Assembly: GCF_041321095.1 (NCBI RefSeq) | Contig: NZ_JBGGWE010000011.1 | Span: 1-64,000 of the forward strand | DNA: 64,000 nucleotides | DNA from: Fibrella arboris | GTDB taxonomy: Bacteria > Bacteroidota > Bacteroidia > Cytophagales > Spirosomataceae | Direction: 5' to 3' | Shown here: positions 57,256 to 64,000 of the stretch, piece by piece | Position numbering within the stretch: the stretch's first letter is position 1 | Layout: each line of letters opens with the position of its first letter | The notes under the pieces: generated by a model | Told to the model about the DNA's origin: nothing | Database searches by the model: none | Seen by the model: the letters and a program-made list of their open reading frames with translations, nothing else | Position numbers and translations under genes: made by a program

Positions 57256-57891
57256 TTAGATTGCCCAGGCCTTCTGACCGGGTTTCAGGGGAACACAACC
57301 GTCGTAACGGCCAGGAATAGCGACGTACTCGAGCGCCTGTGTAGCGCCAATTTCGGAGGTGAAATAGCCCATTAGCGTCAGGTCTTTCAGCATGGCAAAA
57401 AATGGCGTTACATTACGCTTCTCGGCGGCAATCTGCACATCCTGTTGCCCGGCTACCGCACGGGCTGCATCAGCTTTCTGTTGCTTGGCGGCTGCTTCCA
57501 GCTTTTTCATCAACTCAATTTTCTGCGTGTTATCGAGTTGCGAGAATGATTTTCCGTAGCTGTCCTGACTCATTTTCTGCGTCATGGTGAGGCCGTCGAG
57601 GAATCGTTGTTGATCGGCTGCCGGGTAGCAGTCTTTCAGCACAACGTCTATGATCTCATTGACTTTGGCGGCTTTAGCACCAGGCGTCTTGGTTGTAGGA
57701 ATAATCACGTCGGCCAGGTCAGCAACCAGCGCGTCCTGATCAGCGGTGAAAAGGACGGGTTTGCCCGTAGCAACCCGTTGTGCTGCCGAAGCCTCAAGCG
57801 TTTCGGCCAACGCGGATGAGCCAAGGCCGGGTAGCGTCATTGTCGCACCCACCATTGTGGCCACCCGCAACAGGGCGTCGCGTCTGTTCAT
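57256..57891 (-). CDS. Gluconate 2-dehydrogenase subunit 3-family protein
   Basis: 211 residues. An RR-containing N-terminus (MNRRDALLRVATMVGATMTLPGLGSSALA) is a probable Tat signal, typical of this subunit, which escorts the FAD-bearing partner across the membrane. The domain follows: LFTADQDALVADLADVIIPTTKTPGAKAAKVNEIIDVVLKDCYP, FLDGLTMTQKMSQDSYGKSF and the C-terminal FFAMLKDLTLMGYFTSEIGATQALEYVAIPGRYDGC. It is upstream of the GMC catalytic subunit, with a long hairpin between. A -7 box at 57938-57945 serves both. Confidence 0.9.
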   Translation of the reverse strand: MNRRDALLRVATMVGATMTLPGLGSSALAETLEASAAQRVATGKPVLFTADQDALVADLADVIIPTTKTPGAKAAKVNEIIDVVLKDCYPAADQQRFLDGLTMTQKMSQDSYGKSFSQLDNTQKIELMKKLEAAAKQQKADAARAVAGQQDVQIAAEKRNVTPFFAMLKDLTLMGYFTSEIGATQALEYVAIPGRYDGCVPLKPGQKAWAI

Positions 57892-57937
57892 AGGAGAAAT
57901 ATGTTAGAATACTGTATGAAAACGTTATACCAGAACA

Positions 57938-57945
57938 CAAATGTA
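57938..57945 (-). promoter_or_regulatory. -7 box for the dehydrogenase operon
   Basis: Minus-strand TACATTTG matches TAnnTTTG. The start point near 57930 gives a leader of about 40 bases to the subunit 3 ATG. Confidence 0.6.
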
Positions 57946-58119
57946 TATAATAACAAGAGGGAATTGGACGGTTTTTCCAAGATTCAACCGACCATTTTTC
58001 AGGCGATCACCAAGTAGCTGTAAGTCGCTGATACCTAAATACTAAGCGAGTTTATATAGCATGCGTACACGATCTGTTCCGTGCTGTCTGTATTTTTACC
58101 CAGACGAGACTTTTCATCT

Positions 58120-58641
58120 ATGACAATTAGTTTGATTGCCGCAATGGCACAAAACCGGATCATCGGCCGCGACCGGGCCGATGGCCGTCCTGATCTGCCC
58201 TGGCATCTTCCCGACGATTTTGCTTATTTCAAACAGAGAACCAGTGGGCATGCCATCATTATGGGCCGGAAATCACTGGATGCGCTGGGGAAGCCGTTGC
58301 CAAAACGAACGAACATCGTGATCACGCGAAACCCTGATTTTCAAACGAATGGCGTATTGGTCGTTCATTCACTCGACGCGGCCATTGATGCCGCGGAGCA
58401 GGTAGAGGCTACTCATGAACAACCTGAACTGTTTGTCATTGGCGGGGCCGAAATCTATGCGCTGGCCCTGCCCATGGCGGATCGTATCTATCTGACCGAA
58501 GTGCAACGTACCTACGAAGGCAATGCGTCGTTCCCTGAATTCGATAAGAAAGACTGGCATGAAGTCAGCCGGCAGCACCACCCCGCCGACGAACGCCACG
58601 AAGCCGCCTTCGATTTTGTGGTATATGAACGGCATCCGTAG
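58120..58641 (+). CDS. folA: Dihydrofolate reductase
   Basis: 173 residues from ATG 58120 (MTISLIAAMAQNRIIG); the frame is open to 58081 but this is the usual DHFR start. It reduces dihydrofolate with NADPH, keeping folates for thymidylate and purines. Motifs: LPWHLPDDFAYFKQRTSGHAIIMGRKSLDALGKPLPKRTNIVITRNP and the C-terminal ELFVIGGAEIYALALPMADRIYLTEV. The active-site acid corresponds to Asp in the HLPDDF motif. A TATTTTTA (about 58091) could be a weak -7 box. Thymidylate synthase is not adjacent. Confidence 0.95.
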   Translation: MTISLIAAMAQNRIIGRDRADGRPDLPWHLPDDFAYFKQRTSGHAIIMGRKSLDALGKPLPKRTNIVITRNPDFQTNGVLVVHSLDAAIDAAEQVEATHEQPELFVIGGAEIYALALPMADRIYLTEVQRTYEGNASFPEFDKKDWHEVSRQHHPADERHEAAFDFVVYERHP

Positions 58642-58663
58642 AGACGCAAGCGTCTCTACGGAT
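58634..58663. repeat. Tight hairpin over the folA stop, REP-like
   Basis: ATCCGTAGAGACGC (58634-58647) and GCGTCTCTACGGAT (58650-58663) are 14-bp perfect arms with a 2-base gap (a CAAG tetraloop if opened). They cover the folA stop codon and end 4 bp before greA. The core GTAGAGACG...CGTCTCTAC recalls REP-like repeats known in several bacteria. Confidence 0.6.
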
Positions 58664-58667
58664 GAGA

Positions 58668-59141
58668 TTACCGGCTGATATCGATTACTTCAAATTCTAT
58701 TTTTCCGGCGGGTACTGTGATTTCCGCAACTTCACCTACTTTTTTTCCAAGCAGGCCTTTACCGATCGGTGAGCCAACCGAGATACGGAACTGTTTCAGA
58801 TCGGCTTCTTCTTCCGACACCAGCGTGTAGGTCACTTCAGCCCCGGTCTTCTTATTCTTGATCTTTACTTTCGACAGCACCGACACGATCGACGTGTCGA
58901 TCGATGATTCGTCGAGCAGGCGGGCATTGGCCAGTACTTCCTCGAGCTTTGAAATTTTCAGTTCGTGCAGCCCCTGGGCATCTTTGGCTGCATCATATTC
59001 AGCGTTTTCGCTAAGGTCACCTTTGTCACGTGCTTCGGCAATCTGGTGGGCAATGGCCGTACGACCTTTTGTTTTCAGATCGTTCAGTTCGGCTTTGAGC
59101 CGGTTCAGGCCCTCTTCTGTGTAATAATTAATTTTAGACAT
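58668..59141 (-). CDS. greA: Transcription elongation factor GreA
   Basis: 157 residues, exact GreA length. GreA inserts into the RNA polymerase secondary channel and rescues backtracked complexes. The coiled coil carries YYTEEGLNRLKAELNDLKTKGRTAIAHQIAEARDKGDLSENAEYDAAKDAQG, with the acidic Asp-Glu tip (DLSENAEYD). The C-terminal domain has SVGSPIGKGLLGKKVGEVAEI. A possible attenuated leader lies upstream at 59227-59343. It converges on folA, with a REP-like hairpin between. Confidence 0.96.
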   Translation of the reverse strand: MSKINYYTEEGLNRLKAELNDLKTKGRTAIAHQIAEARDKGDLSENAEYDAAKDAQGLHELKISKLEEVLANARLLDESSIDTSIVSVLSKVKIKNKKTGAEVTYTLVSEEEADLKQFRISVGSPIGKGLLGKKVGEVAEITVPAGKIEFEVIDISR

Positions 59142-59226
59142 AATATGCTGGTGTCTTGTACTTTAGACAATCGTCCCTGGTAGCTTTCACGGACAGGAGC
59201 AACTATTAGGAACATACGTTTTAGAC

Positions 59227-59255
59227 AAAAAAAAGAACGGTCCACCGACCGTTCT
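59227..59255 (-). terminator. Terminator upstream of greA
   Basis: AGAACGGTC (59234-59242) and GACCGTTCT (59247-59255) form a 9-bp stem with loop CACC. On the minus strand eight T follow. It lies about 85 bp before the greA ATG and downstream of the promoter at 59350. Confidence 0.85.
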
Positions 59256-59343
59256 GCAACAAGTTTGTTTGTTTTGCAGCCTGTCAGAAGAACCAACCTT
59301 TAATAATGTGTGCGCGTTGTTGTCGCATCGGGTTGAGATGGCG
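59227..59343 (-). ncRNA. Candidate attenuated greA leader or small RNA
   Basis: A -7 box at 59350-59357 and the terminator at 59227-59255 define an about 117-base RNA without an ORF. Because greA follows on the same strand about 85 bp later and no other -7 box was found in that gap, read-through past the terminator could make the greA message. In E. coli the greA leader likewise yields terminated RNAs (GraL). The sequence itself is not alike, so this is an analogy. Confidence 0.4.
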
Positions 59344-59349
59344 TTTTGA

Positions 59350-59357
59350 CAAATGTA
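59350..59357 (-). promoter_or_regulatory. -7 box of the greA leader
   Basis: Minus-strand TACATTTG matches TAnnTTTG exactly. The start point should be near 59343. Confidence 0.55.
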
Positions 59358-59459
59358 CTACTTCGGAACCGCCTTTGTCAACATACGTATCCTGGTTTCT
59401 AAAAAACTGAAAAATGGGTTACTAACTACCAGCCCTCAACGTACCTACAAACGAGCTAT

Positions 59460-60386
59460 ATGAACAACGCATTGCGTATTGTGTTTATGGGCACCCCCGA
59501 TTTTGCGGTGGCCAGCCTGCAACGACTGCTGACTGGCGGATGCCAGGTGGTAGCGGTTATTACGGCACCTGACCGGCCTTCGGGACGTGGCCTGCAGCTG
59601 GTGCCATCGCCCGTGAAAAAAGCAGCTCTGGCAGCCGGCTTACCGGTACTACAGCCCGAAAAACTGCGCGACCCGGCGTTTTTGGGCGAACTGGCTAATT
59701 ATAATGCTGACCTGCAAGTTGTTGTAGCCTTCAGAATGCTGCCCGAGGCCGTTTGGGCCATGCCCCGCATTGGCACGTTCAACCTGCACGCCTCGAAGCT
59801 ACCGCAGTACCGGGGAGCAGCCCCCATTAACTGGGCGATCATCAATGGCGAAACAGAAACGGGAGTGACTACCTTTTTCATCGAGAAAGAGATCGATACG
59901 GGTCAACTGATTTTCCAGGAAACGGAGCCAATTCACGCCAGCGATACCGCAGGTACGTTGCACGACCGCCTGATGGAACACGGCGCTGATCTGGTGCTGC
60001 GAACGGTTCAGGCCATTGAGTCCGGGACGTACCCACGAATGGCCCAGTCAGCAAGCGACTCGCTGAAGCCTGCACCTAAACTGCACCGGGAAACAACCGA
60101 GATCAACTGGAATCAGCCGGCCGCCAGCGTTCGCAACTTCGTTCGGGGCCTCTCGCCCTACCCTGCCGCCTGGACCCTGTTGAACAACAAGTTCTATAAG
60201 ATCTATGCGACGTCGGTCGCTAACGAAAGTCCCGCGTTCGATGCCCAACCGGGCGAAGCTTACACCGACCACAAAACGAAGATCCTGGTGCGCGCTGCCG
60301 ATGAGTGGCTCTCCGTCGACGAACTACAGGCGGAAGGGAAACGCCGAATGGCGGTAGGTGATTATCTGCGCGGCAATACAATTTAG
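59460..60386 (+). CDS. fmt: Methionyl-tRNA formyltransferase
   Basis: 308 residues. It formylates initiator Met-tRNA with 10-formyl-THF. Motifs are RIVFMGTPDFAVASLQRLL, the catalytic HxSxxP-type segment NLHASKLPQYRGAAPINWAIINGE, GVTTFFIEKEIDTGQLI and the C-terminal domain with FVRGLSPYPAAWTLL. The usual def partner is not adjacent. No TAnnTTTG box was found in the 60 bp before the ATG. It is followed after 110 bp by the epimerase gene. Confidence 0.96.
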   Translation: MNNALRIVFMGTPDFAVASLQRLLTGGCQVVAVITAPDRPSGRGLQLVPSPVKKAALAAGLPVLQPEKLRDPAFLGELANYNADLQVVVAFRMLPEAVWAMPRIGTFNLHASKLPQYRGAAPINWAIINGETETGVTTFFIEKEIDTGQLIFQETEPIHASDTAGTLHDRLMEHGADLVLRTVQAIESGTYPRMAQSASDSLKPAPKLHRETTEINWNQPAASVRNFVRGLSPYPAAWTLLNNKFYKIYATSVANESPAFDAQPGEAYTDHKTKILVRAADEWLSVDELQAEGKRRMAVGDYLRGNTI

Positions 60387-60496
60387 TCCTACCAACTGCT
60401 GCTACACTGTTGCAGGCCGCTTACCTTTTGCTAATCGTGTTAATCCATTACGGTCTCTTTTCCGTACTTGGTACGACACCTACTAACCGCTGTTTT

Positions 60497-61489
60497 TTGG
60501 CTAACACGATTCTTCTGACCGGTGCGAACGGCTTCCTGGGAAGCCATATTGCCCGTGAGCTGCTGGCTCGCCGGTATGTGGTGAAGGCACTGATACGCCC
60601 GGGTAGCAACCGGTCTACGTTACCCAATATTCCCATCGAGCTCGTTGACGGCGATATTACTAATGCAGACGACGTTATGAGGGCAACGGCGGGCTGTGCA
60701 GGCGTCATTCATGCGGCTGCCCTGGCCCAGGTTAATCCGGCGCGTAACCCGGCCGTTTGGGCGGTCAATAAAACCGGTACAGCGCACGTGATTCGGGCGG
60801 CTAAAGAGCTGGGTGTTCGCAGACTGGTTTACGTCGGTACGGCCAACGTATTTGGCTTCGGCACCAAAGAGAAGCCCGGCAACGAGCAACAGCCGTACTC
60901 AGGACAACGGTATGGGGTCGATTATGTAGACAGTAAAGTGGCTGCCAGCGAGCTGGTCAGGCAAGCTGCCTGCACGGATGACCTGCCTGCTGTGTTGGTG
61001 CATCCATCGTTCCTGGTTGGTCCGCTCGACAGAAAACCTACCTCAGGGGCCATGCTACTGGCCATAGCCCGGCGACAGGTGCCGGGCTACACCGTTGGTG
61101 GCAAGAATTTCATTCATGTGCGCGATGCGGCCATAGCTACTGTGAATGCGCTAACTATGGGGCGCATTGGCGAGTCCTATATTCTGGGGCACGAAAACCT
61201 TACCTACCAGGAAGCGTTTACGTTAATGGCAGAACTGGCTACTGTTCGTCCGCCTCAGCTTGCGCTGTCGCCGGGTCTGACACGGTTATACGGCCAGTTT
61301 AACGACTGGTGCGCCAAGCTGACGGGCAAACCGGCCCAGGTAACCCTGCCAATGGCTATGATGGCCAATGACGGCCATTATTTTTCGTCGGAGAAGGCGA
61401 TCCGCGAACTCAACTTACCGCAAACGCCTATTTGGGAAGCCATTCTGGAAGCTTACAACTGGTTTACCGCTCATGGACACGTCTATTGA
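60497..61489 (+). CDS. NAD-dependent epimerase/dehydratase, extended SDR
   Basis: About 330 residues from TTG 60497, which places the Rossmann glycine motif TILLTGANGFLGSHIARELL at the very N-terminus; the open frame begins at TTG 60410. Further features are VDGDITNADDV, GVIHAAALAQVNPARN, YVGTANVFGFG and YGVDYVDSKVAASELVRQA with the Tyr/Lys pair. A substrate side VLVHPSFLVGPLDRKPTSGAM follows. The family acts on sugar nucleotides, lipids or aldehydes; the substrate is unknown. Its end overlaps the next SDR gene by 17 bp, so the two enzymes are translationally coupled. Confidence 0.85.
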   Translation: MANTILLTGANGFLGSHIARELLARRYVVKALIRPGSNRSTLPNIPIELVDGDITNADDVMRATAGCAGVIHAAALAQVNPARNPAVWAVNKTGTAHVIRAAKELGVRRLVYVGTANVFGFGTKEKPGNEQQPYSGQRYGVDYVDSKVAASELVRQAACTDDLPAVLVHPSFLVGPLDRKPTSGAMLLAIARRQVPGYTVGGKNFIHVRDAAIATVNALTMGRIGESYILGHENLTYQEAFTLMAELATVRPPQLALSPGLTRLYGQFNDWCAKLTGKPAQVTLPMAMMANDGHYFSSEKAIRELNLPQTPIWEAILEAYNWFTAHGHVY

Positions 61490-62378
61490 TAAACGCGCTT
61501 TGCCAACTAATCGCACTGCCAACCAGGTCGTGAAGGCTGGTCAGCAACGTACCCAGCCGTTGTCTACCGGCCTTTTCGCGGGCAAAGTAGCGCTGATTAC
61601 GGGGTCGGAGTCGGGCATTGGCCGTGAAACGGCTCGTGAATTAGCCCGTCAGGGGGCCTGCGTAATGTTGAACGGTCTTCGTGCTGAGCGGCTTGCCGAA
61701 ACGCTGAACACCTTTACCGAGGCTGGGTACGTTGCCGAAGCCTGTGTGGCTGATGTGACCTGTTATGTAGCCTGCCAGCGGCTGGTTGCTGAAACAATTG
61801 CCAGCTTCGGGCAGCTCGACATCCTGGTGACCAATGCCGGTATTTCCATGCGTGCCTATTTTAACGATCTCGATGTAGATGTGTTCCGGGCAGTCTGTGA
61901 CAGTAACATCTACGGTACGGTTTATCCGTTGAAAGCGGCCTTACCTCACCTGCTTGCCACGAAAGGCTGTGTCACGTTTATTTCGTCGATCTCCTCACTG
62001 AACGGGATTCCCAGCGGCTCAGCTTATTGCGCAGGAAAAGCCGCAGTGACCAATCTGGCCCATACGCTTCGGTTAGAATGGCATAAAACAGGTATGCACG
62101 TGGGCGTGATTCACCTCGGTTTTACGACCAATGACCCGGAGAAACGGGTATTCGCCGCTAATGGCGATCCCGTACCGTTGGCGCATCGCCCCCCTCGCTG
62201 GCAGATGTCGCAGGCGGCAGTAGCCAAAGCCATTGCCCGGCATATTCATCGGCGCCGCAGCAACACCGTGTTAACTGGCATGGGCAAACTGAATGCAACG
62301 CTGAGCCGCTTTTTTCCCGGCCTGGTCGACTGGATCGTGCTAAAGAGCATGAAGCTCAGACCGGAATTATACGTGTAA
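61473..62378 (+). CDS. Classical short-chain dehydrogenase
   Basis: 301 residues from ATG 61473 (MDTSIDKRALPTN); the frame is open to 61368 within the epimerase gene. The cofactor loop GKVALITGSESGIGRETARELARQG, the NAG motif DILVTNAGISM, the Ser of ISSISSLNG and the catalytic Tyr-Lys in GSAYCAGKAA are complete. A 35-residue N-terminal segment and the C-terminal WQMSQAAVAKAIARHIHRRR and LDWIVLKSMKL resemble membrane-associated SDRs. It is coupled to the epimerase; the pathway is unknown. Confidence 0.88.
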   Translation: MDTSIDKRALPTNRTANQVVKAGQQRTQPLSTGLFAGKVALITGSESGIGRETARELARQGACVMLNGLRAERLAETLNTFTEAGYVAEACVADVTCYVACQRLVAETIASFGQLDILVTNAGISMRAYFNDLDVDVFRAVCDSNIYGTVYPLKAALPHLLATKGCVTFISSISSLNGIPSGSAYCAGKAAVTNLAHTLRLEWHKTGMHVGVIHLGFTTNDPEKRVFAANGDPVPLAHRPPRWQMSQAAVAKAIARHIHRRRSNTVLTGMGKLNATLSRFFPGLVDWIVLKSMKLRPELYV

Positions 62379-62411
62379 AGTTGTTTTTGACAGCGATTTT
62401 AGGGTCTTGGC

Positions 62412-62433
62412 CCATAACTCACATGAGTTATGG
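62412..62433 (+). terminator. Small hairpin after the SDR gene
   Basis: CCATAACTC (62412-62420) pairs with GAGTTATGG (62425-62433) around ACAT. There is no T run. It lies in the 148-bp gap between the convergent SDR and transporter genes, the only structure seen there. Confidence 0.35.
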
Positions 62434-62526
62434 ATTAAACCTGGTCGAAGGGCCCGCATGCAAAGCAATACACTAATTATCAATTAGTTACTGACAGAAG
62501 TGTCCATAATTCACGGTACCTACTGC

Positions 62527-63783
62527 CTAAGAATGATCGATGTGACTAGCCACCGGTTTAGGAGACTGGGGCTGCACGTACTCTTTCAGGGCACCAACCG
62601 TGAAGGCAATGGCAATGAGTGTGCATACCCCTCCGGCCATATACGGCGCCCCGGGAAAGTAAATGGGCGCACCTGGCTTGGTAAAATAGGCAAACAGATT
62701 CGTCATCAATACCGGGCTAACAATAGCCGTAAGACTCATCAGGCTGGTTAATGCCCCCTGCAATTCGCCCTGTTCATTAGGAGGCACCTGTCCCGAAATA
62801 ATTCCCTGGATTGCAGGCCCTGTTATGCCAGCAAACGAGTAGGGAACAATAAGCGCGAAGGCCATCCAGCTCTCATTGGCGAAAGCGAAGCCCAGAAAGC
62901 TGAACACATAAATGATCATGCCTAAAAAAACAGACCGTTTTTGGCCAATTCTCGGAATGATGACGCGAATCAGTCCACCTTGCACGATGGCGACGGCCAG
63001 CCCGATAAGACCCAGCGAAATGCCAACCATTTTCGTATCCCAATTAAAGCGCAGCATCGTGAAATACCCCCATACCGACTGCATCACCTGCCCCGCCACA
63101 TACAGGAAAGCCAGTGCCACGATCAGGCCTACCAACGACCGGTAGCGCCGTAACGCTTTAAACGACCCAACTGGATTGGCCCGCTGCCAGCTAAAAGCCC
63201 GCCGGTTTTCCAGCGACAAGGATTCGGGCAGCACAAAATAACCATACAGCCAGTTTACTAACGACAGGCAGGCTGCGGCGTAGAAAGGAGCCCTGATGCC
63301 GTAACTGCTGAACAGAGCGCCCAGCGTTGGCCCAACGATAAAGCCCAGGCCAAAGGCGGCGCCGATAAGTCCGAAGTTCTGCGCCCGTTTATCAGGCGTG
63401 CTGATATCAGCAATGTAGGCGCTGGCCGTTGTGAAGCTGGCCCCGCAGATACCAGCCGCAATACGGGCAAAAAACAGCCAGCCGATTGTGGGCGAATAAG
63501 CCGATACCAGGAAGTCGAGCCCCAGGCCGAACAGGGAGATAAGCAGCACCGGCCTGCGCCCGTACTGGTCGCTGAGGCCACCCAGAATGGGTGCGCAAAC
63601 AAACTGCATGACGGCATAGGCAAACGTGAGCCACCCGCCATACTGCGAGGCCACGCTTAGTCCCTGGCCCGTTAGCTCTTCAATCAATCTGGGCACCACC
63701 GGCACAATCAACCCAATGCCAATACAGTCGACAAGAACCGTAATGAAGATAAAAATCAGTGCTGGACTACGTTTATCAGCCAT
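62527..63783 (-). CDS. TetA-type MFS drug/metabolite transporter
   Basis: 418 residues with twelve hydrophobic segments. The first half has FIFITVLVDCIGIGLIVPVVPRLIEEL, the loop 2-3 motif GGLSDQYGRRPVLL (motif A), GICGASFTTASAYIADISTPDKRAQNFGLIGAAFGLGFIVGPTLGAL, and the second half NEQGELQGALTSLMSLTAIVSP. These are the TCR/Tet (TetA class) features. Homologues export tetracycline or related amphipathic compounds by proton antiport; the substrate here cannot be assigned. No TetR gene is adjacent. It is divergent from the DUF2721 gene. Confidence 0.92.
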   Translation of the reverse strand: MADKRSPALIFIFITVLVDCIGIGLIVPVVPRLIEELTGQGLSVASQYGGWLTFAYAVMQFVCAPILGGLSDQYGRRPVLLISLFGLGLDFLVSAYSPTIGWLFFARIAAGICGASFTTASAYIADISTPDKRAQNFGLIGAAFGLGFIVGPTLGALFSSYGIRAPFYAAACLSLVNWLYGYFVLPESLSLENRRAFSWQRANPVGSFKALRRYRSLVGLIVALAFLYVAGQVMQSVWGYFTMLRFNWDTKMVGISLGLIGLAVAIVQGGLIRVIIPRIGQKRSVFLGMIIYVFSFLGFAFANESWMAFALIVPYSFAGITGPAIQGIISGQVPPNEQGELQGALTSLMSLTAIVSPVLMTNLFAYFTKPGAPIYFPGAPYMAGGVCTLIAIAFTVGALKEYVQPQSPKPVASHIDHS

Positions 63784-63866
63784 ATAAATGGTACCCTTTT
63801 GAACAAAGGCTGCAAGTTACGATGTTTCGGCAGGTAGTCGGTGAACATGCCTATCGACAATCCGCT

Positions 63867-64000
63867 ATGGAACTCACTATCAGCACACCAGCCCTTCTTT
63901 TTTCAACAGTTTCGTTGTTGATGATTGCCTTTACCAACCGTTTTCTGGCTATTGCCAGCCTTATCCGTGATTTGCACGATAAATTCAGGACCAACCCCGA
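63867..64000 (+). CDS. DUF2721-family membrane protein, partial at window end
   Basis: 44 codons are visible from ATG 63867, cut off by the window edge. The N-terminal MELTISTPALLF continues into one hydrophobic segment (LLFSTVSLLMIAF) followed by TNRFLAIASLIRDLHDKF, the typical start of DUF2721 proteins. The function is unknown. It is divergent from the transporter, with 83 bp between. Confidence 0.75.
   Translation, partial: MELTISTPALLFSTVSLLMIAFTNRFLAIASLIRDLHDKFRTNP

Noticed and set aside
1..64000. tRNA, rRNA, CRISPR array or insertion sequence
   Set aside because: The intergenic gaps were read for tRNA T-loop sequence, rRNA segments, regular spacer-repeat arrays and transposase genes; none was seen. 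A computed search would be more reliable.

Overview
The window is chromosomal DNA of a Bacteroidota member, most likely a Spirosoma-like Cytophagales. The signs are GldG gliding machinery, a CotH protein with a type IX secretion-style C-terminal domain, a Bacteroidota-type LptD, DUF4292 and EnvC-like proteins, and a small 'phosphoribosylpyrophosphate synthetase'-like family typical of the phylum. Promoters follow the Bacteroidota -7 consensus TAnnTTTG, and Shine-Dalgarno sites are almost absent. No rRNA, tRNA, CRISPR array or intact insertion sequence was seen.

Region by region. 1-6100: REP-like repeats, a lipoprotein beta-propeller, a small conserved protein, then queA, ispD, meaB and an old yellow enzyme, separated by unusually long hairpins. 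6100-10600: a possible small RNA, then on the minus strand dnaN, gldG and carA. 10600-26000: an almost complete S10-spc-alpha ribosomal supercluster on the minus strand, from rplC down to rplQ, including secY, map, infA, rpoA and a 38-residue rpmJ; rpsJ is not at its head. 26000-31400: a two-promoter ribosomal leader, an MCE/MlaD protein and a peptidoglycan amidase facing lptD, an envelope-biogenesis block. 31400-43900: treY, two PAS-type histidine kinases, one translationally coupled to a FIST sensor gene, and a Pif1-like helicase with HRDC and HTH domains. 43900-47000: a compact PAAR / small protein / lysozyme-like effector / secreted immunity candidate / DUF4123 adaptor module, which looks like a contact-dependent toxin cargo without its secretion machine. 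47000-55100: CotH, TPR protein, DUF4292 lipoprotein, EnvC-like activator, panB, an RluA-type pseudouridine synthase and a 60-residue membrane protein. 55400-64000: a GMC oxidoreductase with its subunit 3, folA, greA with a possible attenuated leader, fmt, an epimerase/SDR pair, a Tet-type MFS exporter and the start of a DUF2721 gene.

The most unusual signals are not genes. First, many intergenic gaps hold one very long inverted repeat (arms of 25-42 bp). Four of these share a design built from GTTTAC/GTTTTC-type units around a GTTGC...GCAAC core, and at least two of the four sit inside operons. Second, the octamer AACGTACC is several-fold over-represented and is skewed to one strand. Third, three promoter-plus-terminator cassettes without an ORF suggest small RNAs or attenuated leaders, two of them in front of rplC and greA. 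All counts were made by eye.
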